In this document: in pieces, positions 36,228-45,680 of the stretch | Numbering within the stretch: position 1 is the first letter of the stretch | Layout of the letters: the number at the start of each line of letters is the position of its first letter | From: Promethearchaeota archaeon | Lineage (GTDB): Archaea > Asgardarchaeota > Lokiarchaeia > Sigyniarchaeales > SOKP01 | Assembly: GCA_019058295.1 (NCBI GenBank) | Contig: JAHPZI010000014.1 | Location: 1 to 64,000 of the forward strand | Direction: 5' to 3' | Length of the DNA stretch: 64,000 nt | Made by a program: the position numbers and the translations under genes | The notes under the pieces: generated by a model | The model's input: only the letters and a program-made list of their open reading frames with translations | What the model was told of the DNA's origin: nothing | The model's database searches: none

Positions 36228-37748
36228 CTATTTTTTCAGCTTTAAATGTTCAACCTTAGTCGTATTTTCGGGTGATACATCGTGAAAAACTCCTTTTGCT
36301 ATAAGTATCGTAACGCTACCATCTGATTGTAGTTCCTTTACCCAACGTCCCTCATGTCTTCCCCATTCTCCCCAGTCTGTATATTCACGTAAATAAGTTG
36401 TTGTAAGAAGCGCCCACTCATCAAGTTCCTCCGGTCGCGACACTTTAGTAGGGGCAGAATCCGCCAATCCAACCCAGTCACGCCATTCGTGGGCTTCATA
36501 TCGATCACCACTCACTCGGTCAGTTGATGGACTCCAAGTCGCACCTCTATAATTCACACGGGATTTTATCCAAAGCCATGGATCTATACTTACTAAAGTA
36601 ATATATCCTGTAGGTGGAGATTCTTCTTCGAATGTTTGGTATGTTGCATTGCGGAAATCTTTATTCACCTCTGCTTCGAGGTGATTTATTAAGAACTCCT
36701 CAAGAGCACTTGTATCAATCGCAGAAGGTTTAGAACCTTTTTTCCCTTTTTTTCTTTTTTCATCATTTTTTTTGCAATATGCTATAACATATGGAAGATG
36801 ATTCTCTTCGAGTGCTCGCCAGTCAGATTTACCAAATTTCTTTACTGTCCATTTATATACAGGATTTCTGTAAAGGTCCAACCATCTTAACTTACTTAAA
36901 TTTCCTAATCCTTTAATCTCGGCAATCTTATTATTTCTAAGATACAAAGATATCAAGTTTTTTTGATTTTCGAGCCCTTTTAGCTCGCCTACTTGATTGC
37001 TTTCAAACCATAACTCTTTCAACTTAGTAAGATTTTCAAACCCTTTAATCTCAGTAATATTATTTTTATTTAACCATAACGATTCTAAATTAATAAGATT
37101 TTCAAGCCCTTTAATCTCGCTAATTTGATTCTCTTGAAGCTGTAATGTTTTTAATTTATTCAACTTATCTAATCCTTTAATCTCGGAGATTTGATTATTA
37201 GATAGAGATAGGCCTTCTAAATTAGTAAGATTCTCTAAACTTTTAATTTCTGTGATTTTATTCTCAGAGAGATTTAAATTTTGTAAATTAATCAAATTTT
37301 CTACTCCTTTTATCTCTGAAATTTGATTTCTAGGAAGATGAATTGCTTTTAATTGAATCAATTTATCTAATCCTTTAATCTCTGTAATCTTATTTCTTCC
37401 CAAATGTAAATATTGCAAGTTAGTGAGCTTTTCTAAACCTTTAATCTCTGAAATCCTATTTATGAAAAAGTGTAATTCTTTTAGATTTATAAGGGAATCT
37501 AAACCTTTAATCTCCGTTATTTTATTTTCATTAAGCTCTAACACTTGTAAATTAGTAAGATTCTCTAGTCCCTTAATCTCGATAATTTTATTATAATTAA
37601 GCTGTAAACGTTCTAAATTAGTTAGTTCGTTTAGACCTTTAATCTCCGTAATATCCGTTATATCTTTCGCTATTAAAGAAAGACTCAAAAGCCCAGAACG
37701 TTCATCTTTTTTTACTTCATATTTTTTACCTTTATATTTTACTGACAT
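36228..37748 (-). CDS. Leucine-rich-repeat protein with unknown C-terminal domain
   Basis: 506 residues. Residues about 25-310 hold about 12-13 repeats of 22 residues of the SDS22/internalin type (L-x-x-L-x-L-x-x-N-x-I-x-E-I-K-G-L). A capping segment (YRNPVYKWTVKKFG) closes the stack. After a Lys-rich linker (KKGKKGSKPS), a 150-residue C-terminal domain rich in Trp (WIKSRVNYRGATW, EWRDWVGLADS, YTDWGEWGRHEG) is not recognised. It has no signal peptide, so it acts inside the cell, likely as a protein-binding scaffold. The repeats are very similar to each other in DNA, suggesting recent expansion. Confidence 0.75.
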   Translation of the reverse strand: MSVKYKGKKYEVKKDERSGLLSLSLIAKDITDITEIKGLNELTNLERLQLNYNKIIEIKGLENLTNLQVLELNENKITEIKGLDSLINLKELHFFINRISEIKGLEKLTNLQYLHLGRNKITEIKGLDKLIQLKAIHLPRNQISEIKGVENLINLQNLNLSENKITEIKSLENLTNLEGLSLSNNQISEIKGLDKLNKLKTLQLQENQISEIKGLENLINLESLWLNKNNITEIKGFENLTKLKELWFESNQVGELKGLENQKNLISLYLRNNKIAEIKGLGNLSKLRWLDLYRNPVYKWTVKKFGKSDWRALEENHLPYVIAYCKKNDEKRKKGKKGSKPSAIDTSALEEFLINHLEAEVNKDFRNATYQTFEEESPPTGYITLVSIDPWLWIKSRVNYRGATWSPSTDRVSGDRYEAHEWRDWVGLADSAPTKVSRPEELDEWALLTTTYLREYTDWGEWGRHEGRWVKELQSDGSVTILIAKGVFHDVSPENTTKVEHLKLKK

Positions 37749-37840
37749 TTTTCTATTGGAACCTGCGTGACTTCTTTCTTTTTTTAACTTATTTTTTTTT
37801 CCTATAGTTATATCTGTTTTTTTATTTTAATTATTTCTTA

Positions 37841-38575
37841 TTAAAATTCTGAATTCTCTTCTGGGGCAATGAGATTCATTTCGCACGTGACCAGCTTATT
37901 CAGTCCGTCATCATATGTGTTGATATCATATTCCATCGAGTAACCCCACTTCCGTAGTTCCCACACAATAAATTCCTCCACCTCTGGTTTAAGGAATATA
38001 GTGGGTGAGTGCGTAAGCTCCTCAGGGGTTGGAGGTTCACCGGTCAGTCTGATAATCATCACATGAGGATCACTTCTAACATCGACGCGATAACCGAGGA
38101 ATTTAGGGAACCATACCTGAAACTTCTCGGCCATGATTTTCCTTTTGTGATTAAAATCTATACCAATATAAGGAAGAGCTTTCTTTGGGTCCTCTATGAT
38201 AGACTTCATATCAATGATCAATCTGTTTTTAAAATGAGCGATCACCATATTTGTCTCAATCATAATCAATGATGCAATAAATCCTTTATCACCTTTTAAA
38301 TCCTCAAATAGTTCTATAATTGCTTTCAAATCTTTATCTAAAATATTGGTATTCAAATTATCGATTTCGTCATTCTCGACTTCTTCTTTAAGGGATTTCG
38401 CGATTTTTTGAATCTTTTCCAATTTCTCTTTTATATTTTTGCTCACTTTTATTATCAAGTCGCTTAGATCAATAATAACCCCTTTTAATAACTCTCTAAG
38501 TCTTTGGAGTAATTCTTGACCAACCTGTCTGGCTTCATCTTCATCTATTATTTTAGCATGAATGATGTTTGTCAT
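37841..38575 (-). CDS. Unknown protein with N-terminal coiled coil
   Basis: 244 residues. A charged helical region (about residues 15-75, ELLQRLRELLKGVIIDL and then KNIKEKLEKIQKIAKSLKEE) is followed by a mixed alpha/beta region (MKSIIEDPKKALPYIGIDF, then HVMIIRLTGEPPTPEEL). No known family is recognised. It shares strand and orientation with the LRR gene (92 bases downstream) but not an operon-tight spacing. Confidence 0.5.
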   Translation of the reverse strand: MTNIIHAKIIDEDEARQVGQELLQRLRELLKGVIIDLSDLIIKVSKNIKEKLEKIQKIAKSLKEEVENDEIDNLNTNILDKDLKAIIELFEDLKGDKGFIASLIMIETNMVIAHFKNRLIIDMKSIIEDPKKALPYIGIDFNHKRKIMAEKFQVWFPKFLGYRVDVRSDPHVMIIRLTGEPPTPEELTHSPTIFLKPEVEEFIVWELRKWGYSMEYDINTYDDGLNKLVTCEMNLIAPEENSEF

Positions 38576-38661
38576 CTAAGATCATATACCCATTATATCT
38601 CTTAAAAACCTTAAGTTGAATAATAATTGTTTAGAATTAAGTAAAAATAAAGAAAAAAAAT

Positions 38662-39633
38662 CTAATCGTCCTTTTTTCTCTCGAATTTCACATTGCTGAA
38701 TAGATCGTGAACAAGATCGTAGATCTGGAATTTATTATCAATTGCAGTCTTGGAAATTTCTTTTATCTCATCTGGACTAATTAGGCTTTCTAATACATTG
38801 TCAATCTTATAATAAAGCAATTCTCTCACCTTGTAAGCAAATCGATTTCTTTTTCTCTCTCTTAACAATTCTGAGAGTTCTAAATGTTCTTTATGTCCAT
38901 ATAAGTATTCTATTAATTCATCTATACCTTCCCCAGTTATTGAATTTGTCATCGCTACTGGGGGTCTCCAGCCACCTTGAAATGTTGAGTCATCAAGCAT
39001 CATATCTATATGAGCAGCTATATCAGCACCACCTAGATCTTTTTTATTAACATCATATATATCTCCTATTTCAATAATTCCCGCTTTCTGCATTTGAATA
39101 GCATCTCCATAACCTGGGACCATGACAACAATAATCGTATAGGCTAAATTATATATCTCAAATTCAGATTGCCCGACGCCTACCGTTTCGATAATAATGA
39201 AATCCATCCCAAATGCTTCGTATAATAATGTAATATCAAGCACAGCTCTTGAGATACCACCTCTATAACCTCTCGAAGCAAGACTTCTGATAAAGATATT
39301 GGGATCCAATGAAACTTCTGTCATCCTTACTCTATCTCCTAAAAATGCACCTCCACTGAAAGGAGAAGTTGGATCGACTGAGATTACACCGATAGATTTC
39401 CCTTCTTTCAGCAGCCTCTTAGCTATAGCTCCAGTTAAAGTACTTTTTCCAACACCTGGAGATCCTGTTATTCCTATAATGTAGGAATCATGTTTAATAT
39501 GATTAAAATTTTTAAAAATGTCTGAAGCTTTTTCAGGATGATTTTCTATAATAGAAATTAACCTTGCTAAAGCTATTTTATCTTTTTCTTTAAATTTTCC
39601 AATTAAAAGATCAATATCATACTCTCTTCTCAA
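38662..39633 (-). CDS. meaB: MeaB/ArgK-type GTPase, B12 mutase chaperone
   Basis: 323 residues. Motifs: GSPGVGKSTL (P-loop), SVDPTSPFSGGAFLGDR (the MeaB switch signature), DFIIIETVGVGQSE (G3 with the E-T-x-G-x-G-Q-S-E sequence of the family) and a DVNKKDLGGADIA stretch near the G4 position. MeaB/MMAA proteins load adenosylcobalamin onto acyl-CoA mutase and remove damaged cofactor. It is the last gene of the mutase operon, 66 bases after the small subunit. G4 appears as N-K-K-D. Confidence 0.9.
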   Translation of the reverse strand: MRREYDIDLLIGKFKEKDKIALARLISIIENHPEKASDIFKNFNHIKHDSYIIGITGSPGVGKSTLTGAIAKRLLKEGKSIGVISVDPTSPFSGGAFLGDRVRMTEVSLDPNIFIRSLASRGYRGGISRAVLDITLLYEAFGMDFIIIETVGVGQSEFEIYNLAYTIIVVMVPGYGDAIQMQKAGIIEIGDIYDVNKKDLGGADIAAHIDMMLDDSTFQGGWRPPVAMTNSITGEGIDELIEYLYGHKEHLELSELLRERKRNRFAYKVRELLYYKIDNVLESLISPDEIKEISKTAIDNKFQIYDLVHDLFSNVKFERKKDD

Positions 39634-39699
39634 ATAAATAAAACTCCAAAAATTTATTTCTTTATTGCTTAAATTGTTATTTTCAAAATCTATTTCTTA

Positions 39700-40098
39700 C
39701 TATTTCATAATATTTTCTTTAATAAATTCAACAACATCTTTAGTCATAGTGCCGGGACCATAAACATTAGCTACTCCCATTTTCTTTAACTCGGAAAAAT
39801 CCCTAGCAGGAATTACCCCTCCAACAAGTAACATATATTGGTCCTTAAGTCCTTTTTCTTCTATTAAGTCTAAAAGTCTCTTTACATATGCGAAATGTGC
39901 CCCTGAATGTATGCTTAAACCTATGACATCAACATCTTCTTGAATGGCAGATTCAACACATTGCTCAACATTCTGAAATCCACCAAATATAAGTTCCATC
40001 CCAGCATCTCGTAGCGCTCTTGAAATAACAATCCCTCCGCGCCAATGGCCATCAATTCCCGGTTTTGACATTAAAACCCTAATTTTTCCCTCTACCAT
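39700..40098 (-). CDS. B12-binding small subunit of acyl-CoA mutase
   Basis: 132 residues. The cobalamin-binding motif is present: KPGIDGHWRGG gives D-x-H-x-x-G, then IGLSIHSGAH and LVGGVIP (S-x-L and GG elements of the cobalamin-binding fold). Together with the large subunit it forms a two-chain mutase like the archaeal MCM, ICM and HCM enzymes. It is 18 bases downstream of the large subunit. Confidence 0.85.
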   Translation of the reverse strand: MVEGKIRVLMSKPGIDGHWRGGIVISRALRDAGMELIFGGFQNVEQCVESAIQEDVDVIGLSIHSGAHFAYVKRLLDLIEEKGLKDQYMLLVGGVIPARDFSELKKMGVANVYGPGTMTKDVVEFIKENIMK

Positions 40099-40116
40099 TG
40101 TAATAACCTCTAAATC

Positions 40117-41790
40117 TTAAATAGCTAATGGAGGATCCCAAATACCCCAAATTTCTCTGTAGATATCACAGATCTCGCCTACAGTCGCTCCTTCTTTAGT
40201 AGCTTCCATTATAACGGGCATTACATTTTCCTCTTTCTCGCACACCTTACGGAGATCGTCCAAAATTCTCTCTAATTTCGCATTATCTCTTCTTTCTTTA
40301 AGCTTTCTTATTCTTTCTTGTTCAATTTTTACAGCTTCTTTATTTGTTCTGAATACATCTGTAACTTCGTCATAGGGGACAGCATATTTATTGACACCTA
40401 ACATGATTTCTTCACCCTTCTCAATACGTGTTTGTCTACGGTGAAATGCATCTCTCATTTCCTTGTATAAAAATCCTGTAGATAGAGCCTTAGCAATCGT
40501 TCCTACTTTTTCTATTTTCTCAATATATTTCCATACTCTTTCCTCGATCTCATCAGTTAACCATTCAACATAATATGAACCGGCCAATGGATCAACAGTG
40601 TTTGTTATGCGAGTTTCGTCTGATAATACTTGTTGTGTCCTAAGCGCAATTAGAGCTGCCTCTTCTGAAGGCAAACAAATCGCTTCGTCATAGGAATTCG
40701 TGTGAAGGGATTGACATCCGCCTATTGTTGCTTCTAAACCTTGAATCGCAGTTCTTATTATATTAACCAAGGGTGTTTGTGCCGTTAAAGATGATCCAGC
40801 CGTTTGGATGTGAAAGCGAAAACCATGATTCCTTTCATCTTTTGACTCATATCTATCTGTCATTAATTTATACCAAATTCTTCTTGCTGCTCGAAATTTT
40901 GCAATTTCTTCAAAAAAATCCTTATGTGCTGCTAAATGAAAGGCAAGTCTGCCAACAAAATCATCAACTTTCCAACCCCTTTCAATAAGATTATCAATAT
41001 GGGAACAGGCACTTGCAAATACAAATCCTAATTCTTGGATGGCATCAATGCCCCCTTCACGATAATTATATCCCGTAAAATTTATCGGATGCCATTTAGG
41101 CACATTTTTCATTGCTACAGTCCATTCAATAAAATCACATGCTAAACGAAGTAGATGATCTGGTGCAACATTTTTATAAGGAATATATCCAACTGTCATA
41201 GTTAAAATATCATTTTGAGTCGTTCCCACCAGATTTTTAATGTCATATCCACGCATTTTTGCCATATTGAAATACATAGAACATACTGGAGCAGAAGTAA
41301 AAGGCTCCACAACTAAAGCAACACTTATCTTATCAATAGGGATATCTTCTGTAAGAGCAAATAAGCTATCAATACAATATAAAGGAACCCCTGATGTACC
41401 GACCTCTGGTGAACCATCTGGATTTGTTGGATCAATACCATTAAATGTTAAAGCATCAACAGCGGCACTGAATCCAGTTTCACCATTATCGTATAAAAAT
41501 TTCCATCGCTTATTGGTTTCTTCTGGGGTACCATGACCTGAAAACAATCTCATCGTCCATACACGACCTCTATACATAGTCGGATATATCCCACGTGTGT
41601 ATGGAGCACGTCCAGGAAAGTTGATCTTGTCTAAATAGTCGCCTTTTACATCTAATGGAGTATATAATCTTTTAATTGGAATTTCAGAGTCAGTTTCAAA
41701 TTTGCCATCTCGTTCCTTGCTATCTTTAAATTTTTCTTCCCATTCTAATTTTGCTTTACTTATTTTTTCTAAATATTCTTTTTCCCACAT
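40117..41790 (-). CDS. Acyl-CoA mutase large subunit (methylmalonyl-CoA mutase family, atypical active site)
   Basis: 557 residues, the catalytic TIM-barrel chain of a B12 acyl-CoA mutase. Family features: RAPYTRGIYPTMYRGRVWTM, an ETGFSAAVD strand, the HIQTAGSSLTAQTPLVN stretch and TNTVDPLAGSYYVE. Relative to P. shermanii methylmalonyl-CoA mutase, the substrate-binding Tyr89 is Phe83 here (RLFSGHG), the Arg207 position is Tyr202 (after QNDIL), and the catalytic His244 is Asn242 (TGYNYREGG). ICM has Phe and Gln at the first two sites. The substrate is therefore probably not methylmalonyl-CoA. The operon order is large, small, MeaB. Confidence 0.8.
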   Translation of the reverse strand: MWEKEYLEKISKAKLEWEEKFKDSKERDGKFETDSEIPIKRLYTPLDVKGDYLDKINFPGRAPYTRGIYPTMYRGRVWTMRLFSGHGTPEETNKRWKFLYDNGETGFSAAVDALTFNGIDPTNPDGSPEVGTSGVPLYCIDSLFALTEDIPIDKISVALVVEPFTSAPVCSMYFNMAKMRGYDIKNLVGTTQNDILTMTVGYIPYKNVAPDHLLRLACDFIEWTVAMKNVPKWHPINFTGYNYREGGIDAIQELGFVFASACSHIDNLIERGWKVDDFVGRLAFHLAAHKDFFEEIAKFRAARRIWYKLMTDRYESKDERNHGFRFHIQTAGSSLTAQTPLVNIIRTAIQGLEATIGGCQSLHTNSYDEAICLPSEEAALIALRTQQVLSDETRITNTVDPLAGSYYVEWLTDEIEERVWKYIEKIEKVGTIAKALSTGFLYKEMRDAFHRRQTRIEKGEEIMLGVNKYAVPYDEVTDVFRTNKEAVKIEQERIRKLKERRDNAKLERILDDLRKVCEKEENVMPVIMEATKEGATVGEICDIYREIWGIWDPPLAI

Positions 41791-41934
41791 AATATAATCT
41801 TTCCAATTGAGTATTATTCAAAATTTAATTTGATAAAATATAATTATAATAATAAACTAAAACATTTATTCTTTTAAGATAAATTATGTTTTAGAAAGTA
41901 ATCGAAGAAAATTATAGATAATTGAGGATTAATC

Positions 41935-43089
41935 ATGGATTTTAAGCTTACTCCTAAACAGGAAATGATACGCAAAATCACTCGTGAGTTTGCAGAGGAA
42001 TATATAGCTCCAATCGCAGAAGAGAGTGACCAGAACTCACAGTTAGATCCAAGAGTAATGAAAGAAATGAAAAGAATGGGTTATTTTGGTACTTGTGTTC
42101 CGAAGGAGTACGGGGGTGCGGGATTGGAAGATGATACTGTAAGTTTTTGCATTATCACTGAAGAAATTGGGCGCATTGACGCTTCTTGGTCGATTACAAC
42201 AGGTGTTCATGCCAGTGTTTGCGCTTATCCCATATATATATTTGGAACGGAAGAACAAAAGCAAGAGTTTTTAATTCCGCTTGCGAAGGGCGATAAATTG
42301 GGGGTTTTCGCCTTAACTGAAGCGAACGCCGGTTCTGATGCTCACGGTGTTGAAATGAACGCATATTTAGACGGAGATGAGTGGGTGTTAAATGGTAGTA
42401 AAATTTTTGCTACAAATGGTGGTATTGCTGAGGTTTTACTCGTAGTAACTAAAACTGGAGAAAAGGGAAAAAGACCAGAATTAACCATTTTTATCGTAGA
42501 TACAAACACACCAGGATATTCTGTAGGTGTCAGAGAAGATAAATTGGGCGTAAGAGCATCTAATACTTCAGAGCTAGTTTTTCAAGACGTCCGGATTCCT
42601 AAAGAAAATGTTTTAGGCGGCGTTGGACAAGGATTTCGATTAGGATTACAAATTCTTGATTATGGTCGAATTCTTATGGCCGCACAATGCGTTGGATTAG
42701 GACAAGCAGCACTCGAGGCTTCAATTAAATACGCAAATGAAAGAATACAATTTGGAAAGCCTATTGGACGATTCCAAGGTATTCAATGGAAAATTGCTGA
42801 TATGGGAGTTGCTGTCGAGTGTTCTCGATTATTAACCTATAAAGCAGCATGGATGCGCGATAATAATATCCCTTATGGATTGGTTAGTTCAATGGCAAAG
42901 CTTAAAGCCTCTGAAGCTGCAATGCAGGCAGCTCACGACGCTATTCAAATACATGGTGCTTATGGTTTGATGAAAGCTTATCCTGTTGAGCGTTATTTCA
43001 GAGATGCCAAGATGGCGGAGATATATGAAGGCACCAGCGAAATCCAAAGGATGGTAATCGCGAACCATTTATTAAGAATGACACTTTAA
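41935..43089 (+). CDS. Acyl-CoA dehydrogenase
   Basis: 384 residues, full length. VFALTEANAGSDA and the FATNGGIAEVLLV region bind FAD. RIQFGKPIGRFQGIQWKIADM and the C-terminal AEIYEGTSEIQRMVIA (catalytic Glu in Y-E-G-T) are typical of short- to medium-chain enzymes. It oxidises acyl-CoA to trans-2-enoyl-CoA and passes electrons to ETF, whose beta and alpha genes lie at 44439 and 48484. It faces away from the mutase operon with about 145 bases between. Confidence 0.9.
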   Translation: MDFKLTPKQEMIRKITREFAEEYIAPIAEESDQNSQLDPRVMKEMKRMGYFGTCVPKEYGGAGLEDDTVSFCIITEEIGRIDASWSITTGVHASVCAYPIYIFGTEEQKQEFLIPLAKGDKLGVFALTEANAGSDAHGVEMNAYLDGDEWVLNGSKIFATNGGIAEVLLVVTKTGEKGKRPELTIFIVDTNTPGYSVGVREDKLGVRASNTSELVFQDVRIPKENVLGGVGQGFRLGLQILDYGRILMAAQCVGLGQAALEASIKYANERIQFGKPIGRFQGIQWKIADMGVAVECSRLLTYKAAWMRDNNIPYGLVSSMAKLKASEAAMQAAHDAIQIHGAYGLMKAYPVERYFRDAKMAEIYEGTSEIQRMVIANHLLRMTL

Positions 43090-43199
43090 GAACTAATGAA
43101 ATAAAGAAAACTTTTGTGGGTTAGTATACATTAAAAATTTTCAAAAATGTAGAGAAGGCAAAACCCTTACTCATTCATCTAAAAAAAAAGAATTTAGGA

Positions 43200-44261
43200 C
43201 TATTGTACTAAATTAGAAACCCTTTTTATATATTTTTCTGCATCTTTCATGACAGATTCAATAATATCTGAAACGCTCTCAACGCTATTTATAATTCCAA
43301 TACTTTGACCTAAAAGAACTGCTCCATCTTGAATATTTCCAAAGTAAGCCAATTCGTATTTTTTTCCATCTTCTAATAGTTCTTCAATTGATGTCTGTGC
43401 TTCTTGAGCCATTTTTTCTTCTTTGCTAGCCACGAGATCATGATGTAAAGAATACTCATTTTTCCAGAGTCTAATTGGTCCAAAAGCTCCTGTAACTAAT
43501 ACTGTATCTTGAGCTTTTGCTGGGGGTACAACATTTTTATAATTTTCGTGGAATTCGCTTTCTTTTGAAGCGATGAATCTGGATCCCATCGCAATAGCTC
43601 CTGCACCTATAGATAAGGCGGCAGCTAATCCCTGACCAGTTGCAAATCCACCACATGCTACTACTGGAACATCAGGATATTTTTGAAGTACTTGTTGCAA
43701 CACGACTAATGAGCTTACTTTTTCATATGATTGATGTCCACCACCTTCACCTCCAGTTACAACCAATCCATCAACATTTGTAGCAACACATTTATCTGCA
43801 AGCCACAATGCGGGAGCTACATGAAAATGTTTAATATTTGAACCACTTTCCTTCAATGCCTTCCAGCTTTTACTCTGTGGAAGCATTCTTGACGATCCTG
43901 CACTAGTAACTGCATATATACATTGTTCTCTTAGTTTCGGATTTTCCATAATAAATTTAGGAATTTTTCTGCAAAATGCTGGGGCTTCAGGTTCCATTCG
44001 TGAAGTTCTGATATTAAAACCAAAAGGTTTATCAGTATGTTCAATTACTTGCATCATATTATCTTTCATTGTAGCAATAGCGCTTTTTCCAGCTGCCATT
44101 TCGGTAACCATTTCGGTATGGCTTAATACTCCAAGCCCCCCAGCTTCAGATACGGCAATCGTTAATGCTGTTGTGTAAAAGGGGCCCATTGGAGCGGCAA
44201 TTATTGGATGTTTAATCCCTAACATTTCAGTTATATCTGTTTTAATTACCATAAAAATCAT
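43200..44261 (-). CDS. Nitronate monooxygenase/2-nitropropane dioxygenase-like FMN protein
   Basis: 353 residues, TIM-barrel FMN enzyme: HPIIAAPMGPFYTTALTIAVSEAGGLG at the start (given in part), TGGEGGGHQSYE, VVACGGFATGQGLAAALSIGA and GAIAMGSRFIASKE. The family covers nitronate monooxygenases and enoyl-ACP/CoA reductases of the FabK type. In this acyl-CoA cluster an enoyl-thioester reductase role is as likely as nitronate oxidation. Two ATGs (44261 and 44252) could start it. It is transcribed towards the acyl-CoA dehydrogenase. Confidence 0.8.
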   Translation of the reverse strand: MIFMVIKTDITEMLGIKHPIIAAPMGPFYTTALTIAVSEAGGLGVLSHTEMVTEMAAGKSAIATMKDNMMQVIEHTDKPFGFNIRTSRMEPEAPAFCRKIPKFIMENPKLREQCIYAVTSAGSSRMLPQSKSWKALKESGSNIKHFHVAPALWLADKCVATNVDGLVVTGGEGGGHQSYEKVSSLVVLQQVLQKYPDVPVVACGGFATGQGLAAALSIGAGAIAMGSRFIASKESEFHENYKNVVPPAKAQDTVLVTGAFGPIRLWKNEYSLHHDLVASKEEKMAQEAQTSIEELLEDGKKYELAYFGNIQDGAVLLGQSIGIINSVESVSDIIESVMKDAEKYIKRVSNLVQ

Positions 44262-44438
44262 TTATAATTTTTAATTAATTAATTTACATAGGTTTTCTAA
44301 CAATAAAAAGTATGTATAAATCTTATATTGAATTCCTTGCAAGAACCAATAATTTGTTAAAATAATTCACGGATAAAAAATATTTAAAATTATTAATATT
44401 ATAAAGTTTAACAAGTTTTAACCTAAAATGTTTAAAAA

Positions 44439-45248
44439 ATGAAGATTTTCGTCTGTATTAAACAAGTACCCGGCATATCAGAAGTTAAAATTGATCCAAA
44501 AACTAATACTTTGATAAGAGAGGGAATACCATCGATCATCAATCCGATGGACAAAAACGGAATCGAGCTGGCTTTAAAGATAAAAGAAGAACGTGGAGCT
44601 GAAGTAATAGCGATCAGCATGGGGCCACCTCAAGCAGAAAAAGCATTACGGGAAGCGCTTGCTATGGGCGTTGATAGAGCCTTCCTTTTAACCGATAAAG
44701 CATTTGCAGGGGCGGATACATTAGCTACTTCACATGCTCTAGCATTATCTATTAAAAAAATATTGAATGATTCAAAAAAGGGTGAGAAATATATTGTAAT
44801 TTGTGGAACCCAAGCGATTGATGGGGATACGGCACAAGTGGGTCCTGAATTGGCAGAAGAACTAGATATTCCACAAATAACATACGTTCAAAAATTCGAA
44901 TTAAAAGACGGTGATAATATTGTTGCTGAGAGAGTGTTTAGAACTGAAGAAATTGTAGTTATTGAAACCAAATTACCAGTGTTAATCTCTGTTTTAAAAG
45001 AAATTAATACGCCTAGGTATCCTACGATGTCTGGAATTGTAGACGCATATGAACAAAATGAAGTAAGTAAATTAGATGCTAAGGCGTTAAACGCAGATAA
45101 TGCATTTATTGGATTAACAGGTTCACAAACAGAAGTCTGGAAAATTTTTGTTCCTAAACGAAAAGGGGAACATATTAAATTAACTGGAACTATGGAAGAG
45201 ATATCTCGAGAACTTTGTCAAAAATTAAAGGAAGATAAAATATTTTAA
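44439..45248 (+). CDS. etfB: Electron transfer flavoprotein beta subunit
   Basis: 269 residues. KIFVCIKQVPG opens the protein. NPMDKNGIELALKIKEERG, SMGPPQAEKALREALAMG, YIVICGTQAIDGDTAQVGPELAEEL and LPVLISVLKEINTPRYPT are the family signature. The beta chain takes electrons from acyl-CoA dehydrogenase and binds AMP or a second FAD. Unusually, its partner alpha chain is 3.2 kb downstream, behind a surface-protein gene, rather than next to it. Confidence 0.9.
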   Translation: MKIFVCIKQVPGISEVKIDPKTNTLIREGIPSIINPMDKNGIELALKIKEERGAEVIAISMGPPQAEKALREALAMGVDRAFLLTDKAFAGADTLATSHALALSIKKILNDSKKGEKYIVICGTQAIDGDTAQVGPELAEELDIPQITYVQKFELKDGDNIVAERVFRTEEIVVIETKLPVLISVLKEINTPRYPTMSGIVDAYEQNEVSKLDAKALNADNAFIGLTGSQTEVWKIFVPKRKGEHIKLTGTMEEISRELCQKLKEDKIF

Positions 45249-45249
45249 A

Positions 45250-45444
45250 AGAAGATCAAAATCCATATATATAAGAATTAAAAATAAAGGAATTAAATCA
45301 GAGGAAGACAAATTAGCTAAATATGCGTTTAAATTTGTTGAGGAGGGGCACTTACCTGAACATGTAGTAAAAAAGCATCCAAGACATGAAGTATATAAAT
45401 TATCAGAGAAAAGAATTGGATTGAATAACAAAATCTTTAAGTAA
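45250..45444 (+). pseudogene. Possible gene remnant without a start codon
   Basis: After etfB a frame open to TAA at 45442-45444 encodes about 65 residues with coding-like composition (KSEEDKLAKYAFKFVEEGHL, then HPRHEVYKLSEKRIG) but no ATG, GTG or TTG near its beginning. It is shifted +1 relative to etfB, whose stop is at 45248. It may be the broken tail of a gene. No family is recognised. The remaining part of this gap (45445-45680) is AT-rich with nothing seen. Confidence 0.3.
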
Positions 45445-45680
45445 TCTCCAAAAAAGTTGTTAAAATTACATAATAAATGACAATATTTACATTAATTTCT
45501 CTATAATATTTATGAATAGCGATAATTAAGTAATTATTGAGTACTCTTATTTCTTATACTAAATTTACAAATTCTTGATTTTCTTATTAAATTACCTTAT
45601 TTTTCAAAATTTTTACAACAAAATTGTTAAATACTTTGTTGTCAAGAATATTAATTAATAAAAATTTTTGATGAAATTTT

